From: Sambucus nigra | Lineage: Eukaryota; Streptophyta; Magnoliopsida; Dipsacales; Adoxaceae | Assembly (NCBI GenBank): GCA_949130495.1 | Contig: OX422211.1 | Span: forward strand, 538,782,872-538,846,871 | Direction: 5' to 3' | Length of the DNA: 64,000 nucleotides | Shown here: positions 1-11,646 of the stretch, piece after piece | How positions within the stretch are numbered: the first letter of the stretch is position 1 | Layout of the letters: each line of letters begins with the position of its first letter | Notes under the pieces: generated by a model | Database searches by the model: none | What the model saw: only the letters and a program-made list of their open reading frames with translations | What the model was told of the DNA's origin: nothing | Made by a program: the position numbers and the translations under genes

Positions 1-21
1 GGCCGCAGAGAGGGTCCATAT

Positions 22-806
22 TGAAGCACCCTATATCTTTGACTCACTTGAGTCTACATTATATAGGCGCTTGTCTAGTTTGGAAATAGTAACAAAATTG
101 AGTCATGTCCTTATCTACCAAAGAGCCTCAGACACTACATATCAAATTCTTCTAAAAGTCTCAAAGTTAGAATACCAACACTGCATCTAGGATTGCATTC
201 ACTTGTTGCATTCTTCATAATTTAGGTGTTTGTGTGTTAAATCCCATAAAAATGAGTTTTTCAATAAATTTTGGGATATGGTAAATAATTTTTAGGAATT
301 TATAAAGCATTTTTTATCATTTAAAAAATGGTTTTAATAATTTTGTGGATCGATTTATAATTAGCATTTTCTCCTAAAAATTACCTTGGGTAGGATTCGA
401 AAGCGACAGAGATTTATGTGGTGGAAAATTAGATTCATTAGAAATCTAAAACACGCGTTTAAAGCTTGATCATTGCCCTATACGTGTTGATCTATAAGTG
501 TCTGGATTTGTGTTTGTTTGCTCTCACAATCTTTATACGTAATCCTATACATTGGATCTATTGTTATCTACGGTCTTCTTTTCTTTAACTTAATCCTTGT
601 GATATCAAAGAGGGCCAATCAAAAGGATTTTAATAGAGGTCCATCTTCAGCCGTAAGATTTACATCGATAATGCTAGACTTAATTTCAGCCATTGATCTT
701 ATACAACCCTTCCAGATCCTTCTTGGCTTTGCTTAAATAGAGATAAACTGGTGTACATTTCCAATATTTTGATCACTTTGAGTTCTGACAGAAAATAAGA
801 GAAGAG

Positions 807-842
<36 letters not shown>

Positions 843-1105
843 TTAGAAACCTTAATCAAACTCCGACCAAATCTTTCACTAAAAAAACTTTCTGTAAGTT
901 TGAGTGAGTTAAAAGTGAGAAGAACTAACCTCTGTAGTCTTTAATCTCTTGTCCAACCAAGTCACAAAGTTTAGATTTCAAATTGTTTTCATAAATATTT
1001 GACATCTCAAACTATGTGTTTTGATTAAAGAGTTTCTTCAAAAAGATGTTCGGAGCCATTTAAACTGTTTAATCTTGAATTAAACGACTTAAGTTGTATT
1101 TTTCA
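22..1105 (+). repeat. 5' LTR of the SIRE-type copia, internally deleted
   Basis: It begins TGAAGCACCC, matching TGAAGAACCC after the PPT at 6902, and ends TTTCA two bases before the PBS. Compared with the 3' LTR it lacks about 937 bp at position 1020, including the conserved CCCCAATTGGGTGGGG / CCACGTTAAA segment. The TATA box seen in the 3' LTR (TATAAATA) reads TTAAATAG here (733-740), so promoter function is probably lost. A GA-rich microsatellite lies at about 805-841. Confidence 0.85.
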
Positions 1106-1107
1106 AT

Positions 1108-1120
1108 TGGTATCAAAGTG
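1108..1120 (+). promoter_or_regulatory. Primer binding site (initiator Met-tRNA type)
   Basis: TGGTATCAAAGTG two bases after the LTR end matches the plant copia PBS consensus TGGTATCAGAGC with one G to A change and a divergent tail. Confidence 0.8.
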
Positions 1121-1179
1121 TTGGTTTTACAAATTCTTTTGGATCTTGAGTTTCTGAAATTGTTTTCTCAAAATAAACT

Positions 1180-2155
1180 ATGGACGAGAAATTTGAGAGA
1201 TTAGGTAACCTGTCCAGGCCCCCTCTCTTTGATGGAACAAACTTCTCTTACTGGATATTGGGAGATGATGTCTGGGATGCTATTGAAAATGACTACACTT
1301 TTCCTACTGAACCAACCACTGAAGGAAGTACTGTGAGGATTAGGAAGTTGCTAAGTGAATTCACTAAAGAAGAAAAACAGACTTACCTTAACAATAATAG
1401 AGGTAAAAATGCCATATTCATGTCTATTAATGAACACGAATTCAAGGGGATATCTTTATGTACTACCTATAAGGAAGCGTGGGACACTCTAATGATTGCA
1501 CATGAAGGAGACACACGTGTTGAAGATGTTAAAACCCATATAGTAACCAAGCAATACAACACTTTAGTCATAACTGAGACTGAGTCATTTGATGACTTCT
1601 ACATTAGGTTGACAGACATAGTGACTAAGCTGCATGCTAATGGGATAATTTATGATAGGAAATAAATTGTCTCTAAAATTCTAAGGTCACTTCCACAAAA
1701 ATCTGATAATAAGCGTTATTCCATTGAGGATATGGATGATCAAAACCTTACCCTGAACTGCTCGGTAGCAAGCTAAGAATGGTGGAAATGGAATTAGAGT
1801 TTAAGAAGAAATTAATATAGACCCATAAGAAATAGTCTGCCTCCAATCTTGTCTTTACCTCTAAGTTGAGTGAACCTGAATGTCATTTACCTGAAATTGT
1901 CTTAGATTCTGATGAGGATTGTAATTTAGAGAGCTTGGATAATCAGATTGCCTTAATGTCTAAACATTTCAAGAAAATTATGAAATTCAGAAATAAAATT
2001 GCAAATGGACAAGGCAAACCTACCTATTCAAACCACTCTAATAATAGGCCTCGTGATAAAAGACTTTAAAAAAATAGTAGAGATCTTAGGAACACTGAAT
2101 GCTACAGATGTGGGAAGTTAGGACACATAACCAATGACGGTAGCGTTAATTTGAG
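1180..2155 (+). pseudogene. copia gag (SIRE type), broken
   Basis: This is the nucleocapsid/capsid polyprotein part of the copia element. The first frame (1180-1665, 161 codons) holds the typical start with PPLFDGTNFSYW and the gag core AWDTLMIAHEGDT. A TAA follows. Further stops lie near 1775-1820, and a second open segment (1866-2069) follows. A zinc knuckle starts near 2101 (CYRCGKLGHITNDG). It keeps CX2CX4H, but the final Cys is Gly, so zinc binding is likely lost. Family knowledge: gag packages the element RNA. This copy cannot make a full protein. Confidence 0.85.
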
Positions 2156-3600
2156 TAAGAAGAAGAGCACTAGGGCTAACTTGTACAAGACTTGGGATGA
2201 CTCAAGTGAATCAGAAAACTAAGGAACCTGAGTCATGTAATCCTTATGATCCCTGTATGTCCTTCTTTGCCAAAATCATATACACTGATGATAAGGAATC
2301 TGATCATGCTATATTGAATTATGCTATCCCTACTTTTTTGTCTGCTTTATTACTTGAGAATGCTGATAATGCTTCAAACGCGGCATGTGTGAGTCAAAGG
2401 GAACGATCTATTGTTGATGTTAATGGGTGTGTGAGTCCTAAAAATGAATCGTTGAGGGACATTGCACACTGCACACTTAGTGACTTCGACAATGAGGACC
2501 TTCCTGACATTCACACATTGTACTAAAAAACTCTCAGGAAAAGCACTAAACTTGAAAAGATCGTCAAAGACCTTACACAGAAGATAGAAACCCTAAGTTG
2601 TATGATCGAACATAATGCTGAAGAGTACACTTCTCAATATCTAACTCATAAGAATGAAACTAAAACTTTTGAACAAAAATTGAAAGAGTTGTCTGACTTA
2701 AATGAAATTCTGGAAAAGAAATACAAAGGGACATTGTTAGAATTGGAATAAACAAAAGAAAAGACATCAATAGTCTTCAAAAGGTTTGCTAAATTTAAAA
2801 ATAACTCAAAATGTTTTGAAGGTTGTGTTGATGAAAGTAAGACCAATTCTGATGACGGGACTTGAATAGGTTTTTGCCCCAACAATTCCAAGCAAACTAA
2901 AACTTTTGAACTTATCAAGTTTGTGTCTGGTGGCAAAAGACCTCTTGAAACTTGTCCAAATTTTCAAACCTTGGAAAATGATTTTGACTCGAAATAACAA
3001 AAGTTAGACATTAGTGAATTAAGTAACTCCAAGCGTAGTGTTGAACATAAGGCTAAATATGTCTGCCCTCCTATTAGACAAGTTGATTCGTCATTTCATC
3101 ATGTGCCACCTAGAAACAAGACTAGAGCTCAAAACTTAGACAAGCCTTTGAATAAATTTTTTCCTAAGGTTAAGATTTCTATGAGCCATCTTTACTGCTC
3201 CTATTGTGATGTCTATGGATATTCCCTTGATGGTTACTATTCCAAACATTTATATAAACTTGTCTATCACTCTCATTTTTGCCATAACTTCAACTATTCT
3301 AGGATAAACCGAAATAATTATGTCCTACCTAGATGGCCGGACAAGAATTCTAATTATCATAACAGGAAGAAAAGACAAAATACTAATAGGTCATCAACAA
3401 GAAGAAATCATAGATTCTTTTCTAAACTAAATGCTCAAACTGTTTATAATCCTCATAAACATGCGCAAAAATATTTTAGAGAAAATACTAAAGCTCGCAA
3501 GTTTTATCAAATACGAGCTAATAAGCGTAAATTGAAAACTAGAGCAATTTGGGTTAGAAAAGATGAACTAGTAACCCAGATGAAATGAAACATTGTGATC
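2156..3600 (+). pseudogene. gag-pol spacer of the SIRE-type element, broken
   Basis: Open pieces at 2197-2526 and 3103-3588 are separated by stops. The stretch 2530-3000 is rich in Lys, Glu and Leu and looks like the long coiled-coil-prone gag tail of SIRE/Maximus elements. Around 3195 a second knuckle-like motif (CSYCDVYGYSLDGY) has Tyr where the family has His and the last Cys. The following region is basic and Asn/Arg rich. No independent function is proposed. Confidence 0.6.
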
Positions 3601-3609
3601 AATGCTTTT

Positions 3610-6550
3610 AAAGCTGAACACAACGTCTAAATGGTATTTAGACTTTGGATGTTCTAAACATATGACTGGGGATGATACCAAACTTTCAAACAAAACTAAC
3701 TTCTTCGGAGGAAAAGTCTTGTTGGTAGATGGTGTATTAGCCTAGATCAATGGTAAAGGAACTCTTCATGAAGAAGGATTACATATTCTTGAGGATGTTC
3801 TCTTGGTAAAAGGTCTTAAAGCTAATCTACTAAGTATCTCGCAATTTTGTGACTCCAACCATACTGTCACCTTTTTAAAGAACAATTGAAAAATTTTAAA
3901 TGAAAAAGGTGATTGTATTATTACAAGACTCCGTACCCTTGATATCTGTTATACAGTCAATCCAAGTACAGAGGTTTGTAAAATTTCTAGAATGGATGAC
4001 AATGACATATGTCATAATAGGTTGGGTCACATTAATTACAACAGCCTTGGTAAATTGTGTTCCCAAGAGATAGTTAGAGTTCTTCCTAAGATCAAACCAA
4101 TTTCAAACATTATATGTGGTCCCTGTCAAAAAGGAAAGATTGTTAAGGCTCCCCGCAAGAAAGTTTAAGAAGTTCTATCCCTAGTTATGGTTGATGAGTT
4201 CACTCGATTTACCTAGGTTTTCTTTTTAAAACACAAATCATAAACATTCCATAAGTTTTTGAAAATTTTAGTTCGTATTGAAAATGAAAAGGATTCCCAA
4301 GTAGATAGAAATCGTAGTGATAGAGGAGGTGAATTTATAGATTCAGGTGTCATCAAATACTGTGACTATAACGGTTATAAACATGAATTTAGTGCTCCTA
4401 AGACACCTCAACAAAATGGAATTATTGAGTGTAAAAATCGTACTCTTCAAGAAATGTCCCGTATGATGATTTATGTAAAGAACTTACCTAAGTATTTTTG
4501 GGCAGAATCCATTCGTACAGCTTGTCACATAAAAAATCATGTATACGTAAGGAAAACACCAAACAAACATCCTATGAACTTTGGTATGGGAAGAAACCTA
4601 ACCTAAAATACTTTAGAACCTTTGGCAGTACTTATTATGTATGCAAGGATAGAGAACATCTGTTTAAATTCGAAGCCATAGGAGATAAAGCTATTTTCTT
4701 AGGATATTCTCTAAATAGTAGAGCCTACCGTGTCTACAATCTTCGTACCAAAACCTTAATGGAATCCATTAATGTGGTTGTAAGTGACAATAATGTAGAG
4801 AATAAGATCAAAGGACCAACTATAGTGGATGAATCCGAAAACATTTTAACTTATGATTATCTAGAGATGGATGATTCTTTACCAACTGAGACCTCTGAAA
4901 TGCCTAACTGGGTCTCCAAAGATCATCCTTTAAATAGTTTAGTTGGTAACCCTACTGAGCCAGTTTGTACAAGATCCCAATTACGTACTCTTGCTCATTA
5001 TGCATGATTTGTTTCTCTTGTGGAACCAAATAATGTTAATGAAGCACTGAATGACCCATTGTGGATAAGTTTTATGATGGAGGAACTTCTTCAATTTGTC
5101 ATTCATGATGTATGGTATCTTATACCCCAGCCTAAAAATAAAAGGTTTATTGGCACACGTTGACTTTTTAAAAATAAAAGAGATGAATCTGGGATGATTA
5201 TTCAGAATAAAGCTAGATTAGTTGCCTAGGGCTACTCTCAGATTGAAGGAATAGATTTTGAGGAAAATTGTGCACCTCTCACTCACCTTGAGTCTGTTCG
5301 CTTACTCTTTGCAATAGCTTGTTATTTGCATTTTATATTTTTATCAAATGAATGTTAAATCTTCTTTCCTTAATGGTATCTTGACTGAATAGACCTACGT
5401 AGAACCACCCAAAGGGTTCATTGACCCTCATAAACCAAATCACGTCTAGCGTCTTAAGAAATCTCTTTATGGATTAAAACAAGCTCCTAGAGCTTGGTAT
5501 GAACGTCTATCTACATTCCTTCTAAATAATGGTTTTAAACGAGGAGGGAATGATCAAACTCTTTCTGTCAAACACTTTGACAGAAATATTACCATAGCCC
5601 AAGTATACGTAGACGATATCATTTTTGGATCTACCTCCCCAACAGATGTCAAAACATTTTTTGACATTATGCATAAATAATTCCATATGTCCCTTACGGG
5701 GGAGTTACAATTCTTCTTACGTCTTTAAGTTAAGTAAAACTCAAATGGTTTGTTTGTATCTCAATCCAAATACGCTTCAGAAATTGTCAAAAAGTTCGGT
5801 TTAGAAATAGCCAAAGATGTTATGACTCCCATGAGTACTTCAGTTAAACTATCAAAAGATGAGAATAGGAAATCCATCGACTCAACCCTATACCAAAGTA
5901 TGATAGGAAGTCTTTTATACCTTACTGCCTCCTATCCTGATATTATGTTTGTTGTTTGTGTATGCTCCCACTATCAAAATGATCCTAAAGAGAGTTATTT
6001 ACTTTGCGTTAAAAGAATTATAAAATATGTTAAAGTAACTCTCAACTTAGGACTTGGGTACACAAATGACACATCTATCACGATAATTGGATGCACCGAT
6101 GCTGATTGGGATGGGTGTTCCAATGATAGTAAAAGTACATCAGGATTATGTTATTACATAGGTAATAATTTGGTAGGGTGGAATAGTAAGAAACAAAATA
6201 ACACTTCTTTATCCACAGCTGAATTTGAATATATCGTCGCAGACAGTTAATGTGCTCAATTACTTTGGCTGAAAAAAATGTTAAGAGATTACGGTATTGA
6301 AGAACAATTACATCTCTATTGTGACAATCAAAGAGCGATTAATATTTTCAAAAATCATGTTCAACACTCTCGTACTAAACTTATTAAAATTTGGCATCAT
6401 TTTATACGCGAGTTAGTCGAATAAAAGGAATTGGAGATTAATTACCTACCTACAGAATTGCAATTAGTTGATTTATTCACTAAACCCTTGAACAATATAC
6501 GGTTTGAATCCTTACGTAAATCAATTGGGATGGTTATGGAAGAATTATAA
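3610..6550 (+). pseudogene. copia pol: protease, integrase, RT, RNase H, broken
   Basis: Protease: YLDFGCSKHMTG near 3640, where the family has D-S-G, so Ser is replaced by Phe. GAG-pre-integrase: RLGHINYNSL near 4020 and CGPCQKGK near 4118. Integrase core: the block that carries the first catalytic Asp is missing by a deletion at about 4165-4185. The second Asp (SDRGGEF) and the Glu (QQNGIIECKNRTLQEM) remain. RT: from about 5040, with YGLKQAPRAWYE and an intact YVDDIIFGST box near 5607. RNase H: TDADWDG, STAEFEY and YCDNQRA keep all three acidic residues (6090-6335). Many stops (for example after 4165, 5004, 5161 and 6248) and frame changes make it non-functional. Confidence 0.9.
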
Positions 6551-6889
6551 TATATCTTTGATATTTTTTCTTTGATATTTCTCTCTCTTATCTGTGTGTA
6601 GACCCTTTGTCCATTTGAGACAAAATGGGGGAGAAGCTTTGATTCCACTTGGACATTACTTTGATTACTTCAACTAAAAATCTGGATCTTAGTTATCTTA
6701 TTTTCAGGAGATTAGTACCTCATATTATCATAATGTTGTTAGGGTATTGGTTTGTACTTAGTTGAGTAATGTAATTTGCTTTTCTAGGATATGGGGTAGT
6801 TAGAACTTTGTATAGGAATAGGATTTTCTTTTATTTTTGTATCCCTACGAGTACTTGATGACTCAAAGGAGATTTCGTCTCATATTCCT

Positions 6890-6900
6890 AAAGGGGGAGA
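6890..6900 (+). other. Polypurine tract of the SIRE-type copia
   Basis: AAGGGGGAGA lies directly before the 3' LTR start. This is the usual plus-strand primer site of copia elements. Confidence 0.8.
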
Positions 6901-6901
6901 T

Positions 6902-8247
6902 TGAAGAACCCTATATCTTTGACTCACTTGAGTCTACATTATATAGGAGCTTGTTTAGTTTGGAAATAGTGATAAAATTGAGTCATACCTTATCTACGAA
7001 AGAGCCTCAGACACTACATATTGAATTCCTTTAAAAGTCTCAAAGGTAGAATACCAACACTACACCTAGGATTGCATTCACTTGTTGCATTCTTCATAAT
7101 TTAGGTGTGTGTGTGTGTTAAATCCCATAAAAATGATTTTTTTAATAAATTTTAGGATATAGTAAATATGTTTTAGGAATTTATAAAACATTTTTATCAT
7201 TTAAATAATAGTTTTAATAATTTTTTTGTTTGATTTATAATTACCCTTTTCTCCTAAAAACTAGCTTGGGTAGGATCTGAAAGAGGGGAGAGATTTATGT
7301 GGTGGAAAATGAGATTCTTTAGAAATCTAAGACACGTGTTTAAGGCTTGATCGTTGCCCTACACGTGTTAATCTATGAGCGTCTGAATTTGTGTTTGTTT
7401 TCTCTCACAATCTTTATACGTAATCCTCTCCATTGGATCTATTGCTATCTACGTTATGCATGTATTTAACTCAATCCTTGTGATATCAAAGAGGACCAAT
7501 CAAAAGGATTTTAATAGCAGTCCATCTTTAGCCGTAAGATTTCCATCGATAATGCTAGACTTAATCTCTTACATTGATCTTATACAACCCTTCCAGACCC
7601 TTATTGGCTTTGTATAAATAGAGACAAACTGGTGTACGTTTCCAATCTTTTGATCACTTTGAGGTTTGTAAGAGAGAGAGAATTAGAAACCCTATTCAAA
7701 CTCCGACTAAATCTTTCACCAGAAAACCTTTCTGTAAGTTTGAGTGAGTTATAAGTGAGAAGAACCAGCCTCTCTAGTCTTTAATCTCTTGTCCAAACAA
7801 GTCACGTAGTTTAGATTTCAATTTCTTTTAATAAATATTTGAGATCTCAAACTGTGTGATACATATCACTCAGATCTTGTTAAGTATGATTGTTTTTTCA
7901 AGAAATCATATTTGTTGGTTGTTTTACTCTTATTTGATTATTTTTCAAAACCAGAACCAACAAACTTATTTCTGTTTTCAGTTTATAAGAAAAATCATAC
8001 TTAGATCTAGTTATGATCTTGAATGGGATTTTACACTTTCATAAAATATTTCACATTTTGTGAAATAATGTTGTAAATCAAATAAAGAAAGTGTTTAGGA
8101 CCTTGTCTACTTTTATAGAAAGGTTCCCTCGAGATCTGTGGATAAAATAAAGATTCATAGTCTGAGAATATCAAACAAACTGTGATTCCAAAATCCTTAC
8201 TGCATCTTAGAACGATATTTGTAATTTATTAGGAATATTGTACGTAT

Positions 8248-8295
<48 letters not shown>

Positions 8296-8876
8296 GTGTG
8301 TGTTGCATGCATGTGATTAGGCACTTCACCACTACACTTATCACACTACAAAACTAAAGAAGTGTTGGTAGAGAGATTCGTGACTTTAGAGTCGACGTAA
8401 AGCTAAAAGGAGAAGAGATTACAAAGCTCGGAGAATAACCTCAACATCAAAACCTTCAAAGGAGTCAGAATAATCTAAAGGAGTTGGTAAAAATTTTGGA
8501 CTTAGATTAGGTCTGTTTATGTGTTTAGTTTGTTATATAGTTTGTAATCTGTTATTCTATTTTAGTGGATTTTGCTTTTGAGGTGTAGAGACCTCCGTGG
8601 ATGTTTCCCCAATTGGGTGGGGTTTTACCACGTTAAAATATTGTGTACTTGCATACTAAGTCTTCCTCTCATCACCTTCTTGAGGCTATGTTGATTTAGA
8701 ACATATATAAATTTTTTTTTTAAAACAGGTAGACCCATACCTTAAATAACTCGTTCATATAATCTTTTAAATACATCTTATGTTAGTTGTTTGTTTTGAT
8801 TAAAGAGTTTCTTCCAAAAAACTGTTCGAAGCCATTTAAACTTTTTAATCTAGAATTAAACAACTTAAGTGGTATT
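6902..8876 (+). repeat. 3' LTR of the SIRE-type copia
   Basis: It starts TGAAGAACCC. A TATA box TATAAATA is at 7613-7620. The central 7858-8794 block, absent from the 5' LTR, contains the CCCCAATTGGGTGGGG and CCACGTTAAA signatures seen in many plant copia LTRs (8608-8637), so the long form is probably ancestral. It ends at GGTATT, about five bases short of the 5' LTR end. Confidence 0.85.
8251..8303 (+). repeat. (TG)n microsatellite
   Basis: About 26 TG units with one CG interruption near 8291, inside the long-form part of the copia 3' LTR. Confidence 0.95.
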
Positions 8877-8948
8877 GATGATGATGAAGGCACAGAGACT
8901 GTAGCTGGTGAAGGTGGCGAAAATGATGAAGATGACGTAGCATCTTAA
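8877..8948 (+). pseudogene. Acidic C-terminal end of a Tat-like element ORF
   Basis: Right after the copia 3' LTR an open frame encodes a very acidic tail (Asp/Glu/Gly rich, ending NDEDDVAS) and stops at 8946-8948. The 21 bases before the copia 5' LTR (1-21) read open toward it in a compatible frame, so the copia probably split this ORF. I do not recognise the protein. The context of a PPT about 1 kb downstream suggests an ORF of a + strand Tat-like gypsy element. A host gene tail is the alternative. Confidence 0.45.
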
Positions 8949-9801
8949 GCCACCTTGTACCTTATTTTCTTTGGGTTGTAATATGTACTACATCTTTTAT
9001 GAACAATCTTGTAACTTGAACTGCTAATTCATTTGGTTTGCGTCCCTTTTTAAAAACTTACCTAAATATATTTATCTTCCAATTATATGCTCATTTTGCT
9101 TTACTTATTCTGCAGCACTACTATATTTATCTTGCACTGCTTTATGGACATAGCTTAAATGCTTCTGCGGATGCTTCTTATTTTGAATGTTCTGAACATG
9201 GGGGCACGAAAACTTCTTATATTGCCTTGTGATTTTTCATTTTCTCCAATGAGCCCCCAAGCAGCAGTGCCAAAGGAAATAACTTTAGGGCTGTAACTTG
9301 AATTCTTTTGTTTAAAACCTTTTGACTGGCATAATCATTGGTCTCCATCTACTTAATTTTCATGATTCCTTTATCATGTCTTGCGAATTCTTGAATAGGG
9401 CTGCAACCATTTATTCTTTGTAGCTTTAATTGGATCCAAATTTGAGTCATTACCGCAGTATCTCTCAGTTGCTTTAATGGCTAAATGGCTTCCTTTCCAC
9501 TACCTCTTGCATGAATGAATGGTCTTCTTAATGGTTGCGGACACTATCGTAACTTCATCATCATCAGTTGTTGCGGACTTTGGTCAATGTCAGGAAAACT
9601 TGAACTGGTTGTAGTCGTATTGATAAGGCTGTGGCATCTTTTGTTTTAATTGTAGATTGATTGGAAATTCTACTCAAGAAGTGGGGTCGCGGTTCATCAG
9701 GCCTTTGGCCCCTGAGGATTTACTACAGTAGAGGGGTACATTTTCAAAACTCTGGTCACTTCTGCAGCCATCTTTGAAAACTTTGGCTTCCTTATGCTGC
9801 T

Positions 9802-9933
9802 AGCCTCCCCAGGCTACTACAGGGGACATTTTCAAGCCTCCCTAGGCTATTGTAAGGGACATTTTTAAGCCTCCCAAGGCTGTTGTACGAGAAATTTTCA
9901 AGCCTCCCAAGGCTGATGTACACATCTCAAAAG
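9802..9933 (+). repeat. 33-bp tandem repeat, four copies
   Basis: Units start at 9802, 9835, 9868 and 9901, exactly 33 bp apart. Each begins AGCCTCCC, followed by an AGGCT half-site that makes a small hairpin (AGCCTCCCNAGGCT). The last unit runs into the PPT. The copies differ by several substitutions. Confidence 0.85.
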
Positions 9934-9935
9934 CT

Positions 9936-9947
9936 GAGTGGGGGCAA
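9936..9947 (+). other. Probable polypurine tract of element D
   Basis: GAGTGGGGGCAA, followed within two bases by TGAGCCCTAG, a possible LTR start. Confidence 0.45.
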
Positions 9948-10324
9948 TTTGAGCCCTAGAAGTCAATAGTAGCATATACTGAAGGATAGTTGGCCTTATG
10001 AATATAAGAATATGTCCTTTCACCATGTCTGGCATTGTAAGACAATTAAGGTTATCATTTTTTAACCATTGGATCATTCCCGAAATAAATAGTCTTTCGA
10101 GATAATTTGCCATCTTTACCTTGAAATATGTCTATTTAAGACAAAAGGTTTTTTTATGAGGCAATAACTAATGAATTAATGAATCAAAATATGGCTAAGA
10201 AAGCCTAATTTAATATATTCATATATTCTTGACTTTGTTAGGACAATACAAAGTTAAAAAGTAACTATTTAAATAGAGTTTTTCATAGAGAAAATATAAA
10301 TATAGAGTAGAAATTAAAGCAGAT

Positions 10325-10894
10325 GTGAGGCATGCAGCCTTTCAGGTAAGGCTGGATCCCTTATGCATCCTTCAGGATCCGTTGCAGCATTCCCTGCCTC
10401 ACGAGTATTTCGATCTCATCTTTCAGCACAAAACATTTGTCGGTGCTATGCCCATGGTCTTTATGGAAGCTGCAATATCTCGTTTTGTCCCTCTTATGAG
10501 GAGGGGACTTAAATTTCTCAGGCTAGCAAAGCAATTTGTCTTATTTGATGAGTTCCAACATCTCTTCAATTTCATAAATTAGTGGAGTGTAGGCTTCAAA
10601 CCCCCTTTCTTTTTTCTCCACTTTCCTCTTTTGACTCCTTTCAGCGGCCAATGGTGTTGCGTAGGACTTAACGACCGCGACCAATATGGATGGGACATCA
10701 TTCTTTGGTGTTGCTGCAGCTTCTAGCATTAGAACCCTTTGGGTCAAAAGCGAGGCATGGTTGTCATATAGGTGAATGAGGTGGTTGTACAGCTGAGCAA
10801 TCTCATTTTTCATCTCTCCACTTTGAGTGGATTCTCCTTCCATATATGCTTTGTTAGTCTTTAAAACATATATGTTCTGAGACAAAACTAGCAA
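10325..10894 (-). pseudogene. Tat gag 3' part with zinc-knuckle-like motif
   Basis: Minus frame 10894-10541 ends in a stop after EAYTPLIYEIEEMLELIK. Beyond it, in another part of the same strand near 10495-10430, is RYCSFHKDHGHSTDKC, the CX2-3H..HGH..C motif typical of Tat gag. The order EAYTPL then YC.FHKDHGH matches element B at 16.5-16.4 kb. The capsid part expected upstream is not visible, so gag has an internal deletion as well as stops. Confidence 0.7.
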
Positions 10895-11624
10895 GAGTGA
10901 GTGATGAAAGAAATGTAGAATTAACCAAGTACAATAAGGGTGTGGATTGCGGTAACTTGCTAAGTTATGCTAGCGTGTTCGCTACATGCTGAGCATGTGA
11001 GGTCACTGTCGGGCCTCTTCAAGAGTACTAGAATTTAATCAAAGGATAGTTTTTTGTGTCCTCTCAGGTGATGAAATGTTTATGTGTAGCATTCTACATA
11101 GGGGTTACGACACTCGGGCCATTTCTTGCCAGGCCGCATCCTACTTTCTGCTGCGTGATGTGGTTTGAATGACCCTTCAAGTGGGTCCAAATCATCTAGA
11201 AATCATGAAAAACAAGGCTGCCAGGGTTCTAAAAAGGACAAATCAATCCCCCAGTGCTCCAAAAATGGCACAACCATGGTAGAAAACCCTGGATCATAGG
11301 CTGAGAGAGTAGCAAACGAGCCAATAGGACTCTTTCCTAGTTACCCACCTTTGTGAGGCAATTGCTTTTACCACTTTTTAGCATTATCTAGGTGAGGTAA
11401 CATCATCGAGGTATGTAAAATAGATCTAAGGTCATAAAAAGGAGCCCCAGGAACATATCTGAATATATGCGATACCATTTAAGGGTGTACATACAAAATA
11501 CGAGCTCAATAGCTGAAATTCACCAATGAGATGATGACCCGAAGGATCCCTATAAATGAAATAAAAAGTTTAAGAACCCATAAAATATAGAGATACAAGT
11601 TAACAAGATTGAAATACCTCAATT

Positions 11625-11640
11625 CTCACAGACGGAGCCA
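11625..11640 (-). promoter_or_regulatory. Primer binding site of element A
   Basis: On the minus strand TGGCTCCGTCTGTGAG follows the LTR end by six bases. It resembles the TGGYGYCGTCTGTGG type used by Tat elements and the PBS of element B. Confidence 0.65.
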
Positions 11641-11646
11641 GATTAT

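Larger units (their letters stand above)
22..8876 (+). mobile_element. SIRE-type Ty1/copia LTR retrotransposon, degenerate
   Basis: The order is 5' LTR, PBS, gag, long gag-pol spacer, protease, integrase, reverse transcriptase, RNase H, PPT, 3' LTR. This is the copia order (integrase before RT). The gag type, the long spacer with a second zinc-knuckle-like motif, and the LTR sequence resemble the SIRE/Maximus lineage. Every coding block carries in-frame stops or frameshifts. In a 250-base sample the two LTRs differ at roughly 7 percent of sites, so the insertion is fairly old. The 5' LTR lacks a 0.94-kb central block present in the 3' LTR. The last five or so bases of the 3' LTR are missing, so no target duplication can be read. 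The element interrupts an open frame of a Tat-like element. Confidence 0.9.
8949..10320 (+). mobile_element. 3' untranslated region, PPT and partial LTR of a Tat-like element (D)
   Basis: No open frame of note follows the acidic ORF. The region has a 3'-UTR-like AT-rich start, the 33-bp tandem repeat at 9802, a purine-rich GAGTGGGGGCAA at 9936-9947 and then TGAGCCCTAG at 9950. That is the order polypurine tract then LTR expected at the 3' end of a gypsy element. The LTR would run from 9950 until it meets element A near 10.3 kb. No second LTR copy is in the window to confirm it. Confidence 0.45.

Noticed and set aside
9802..9933. CRISPR-like regular repeat
   Set aside because: Direct tandem units without spacers, in plant retroelement DNA.
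10325..10582. Open frame on the + strand
   Set aside because: It is the reverse of the Tat gag zinc-knuckle region. The same kind of shadow occurs at 16231-16515.
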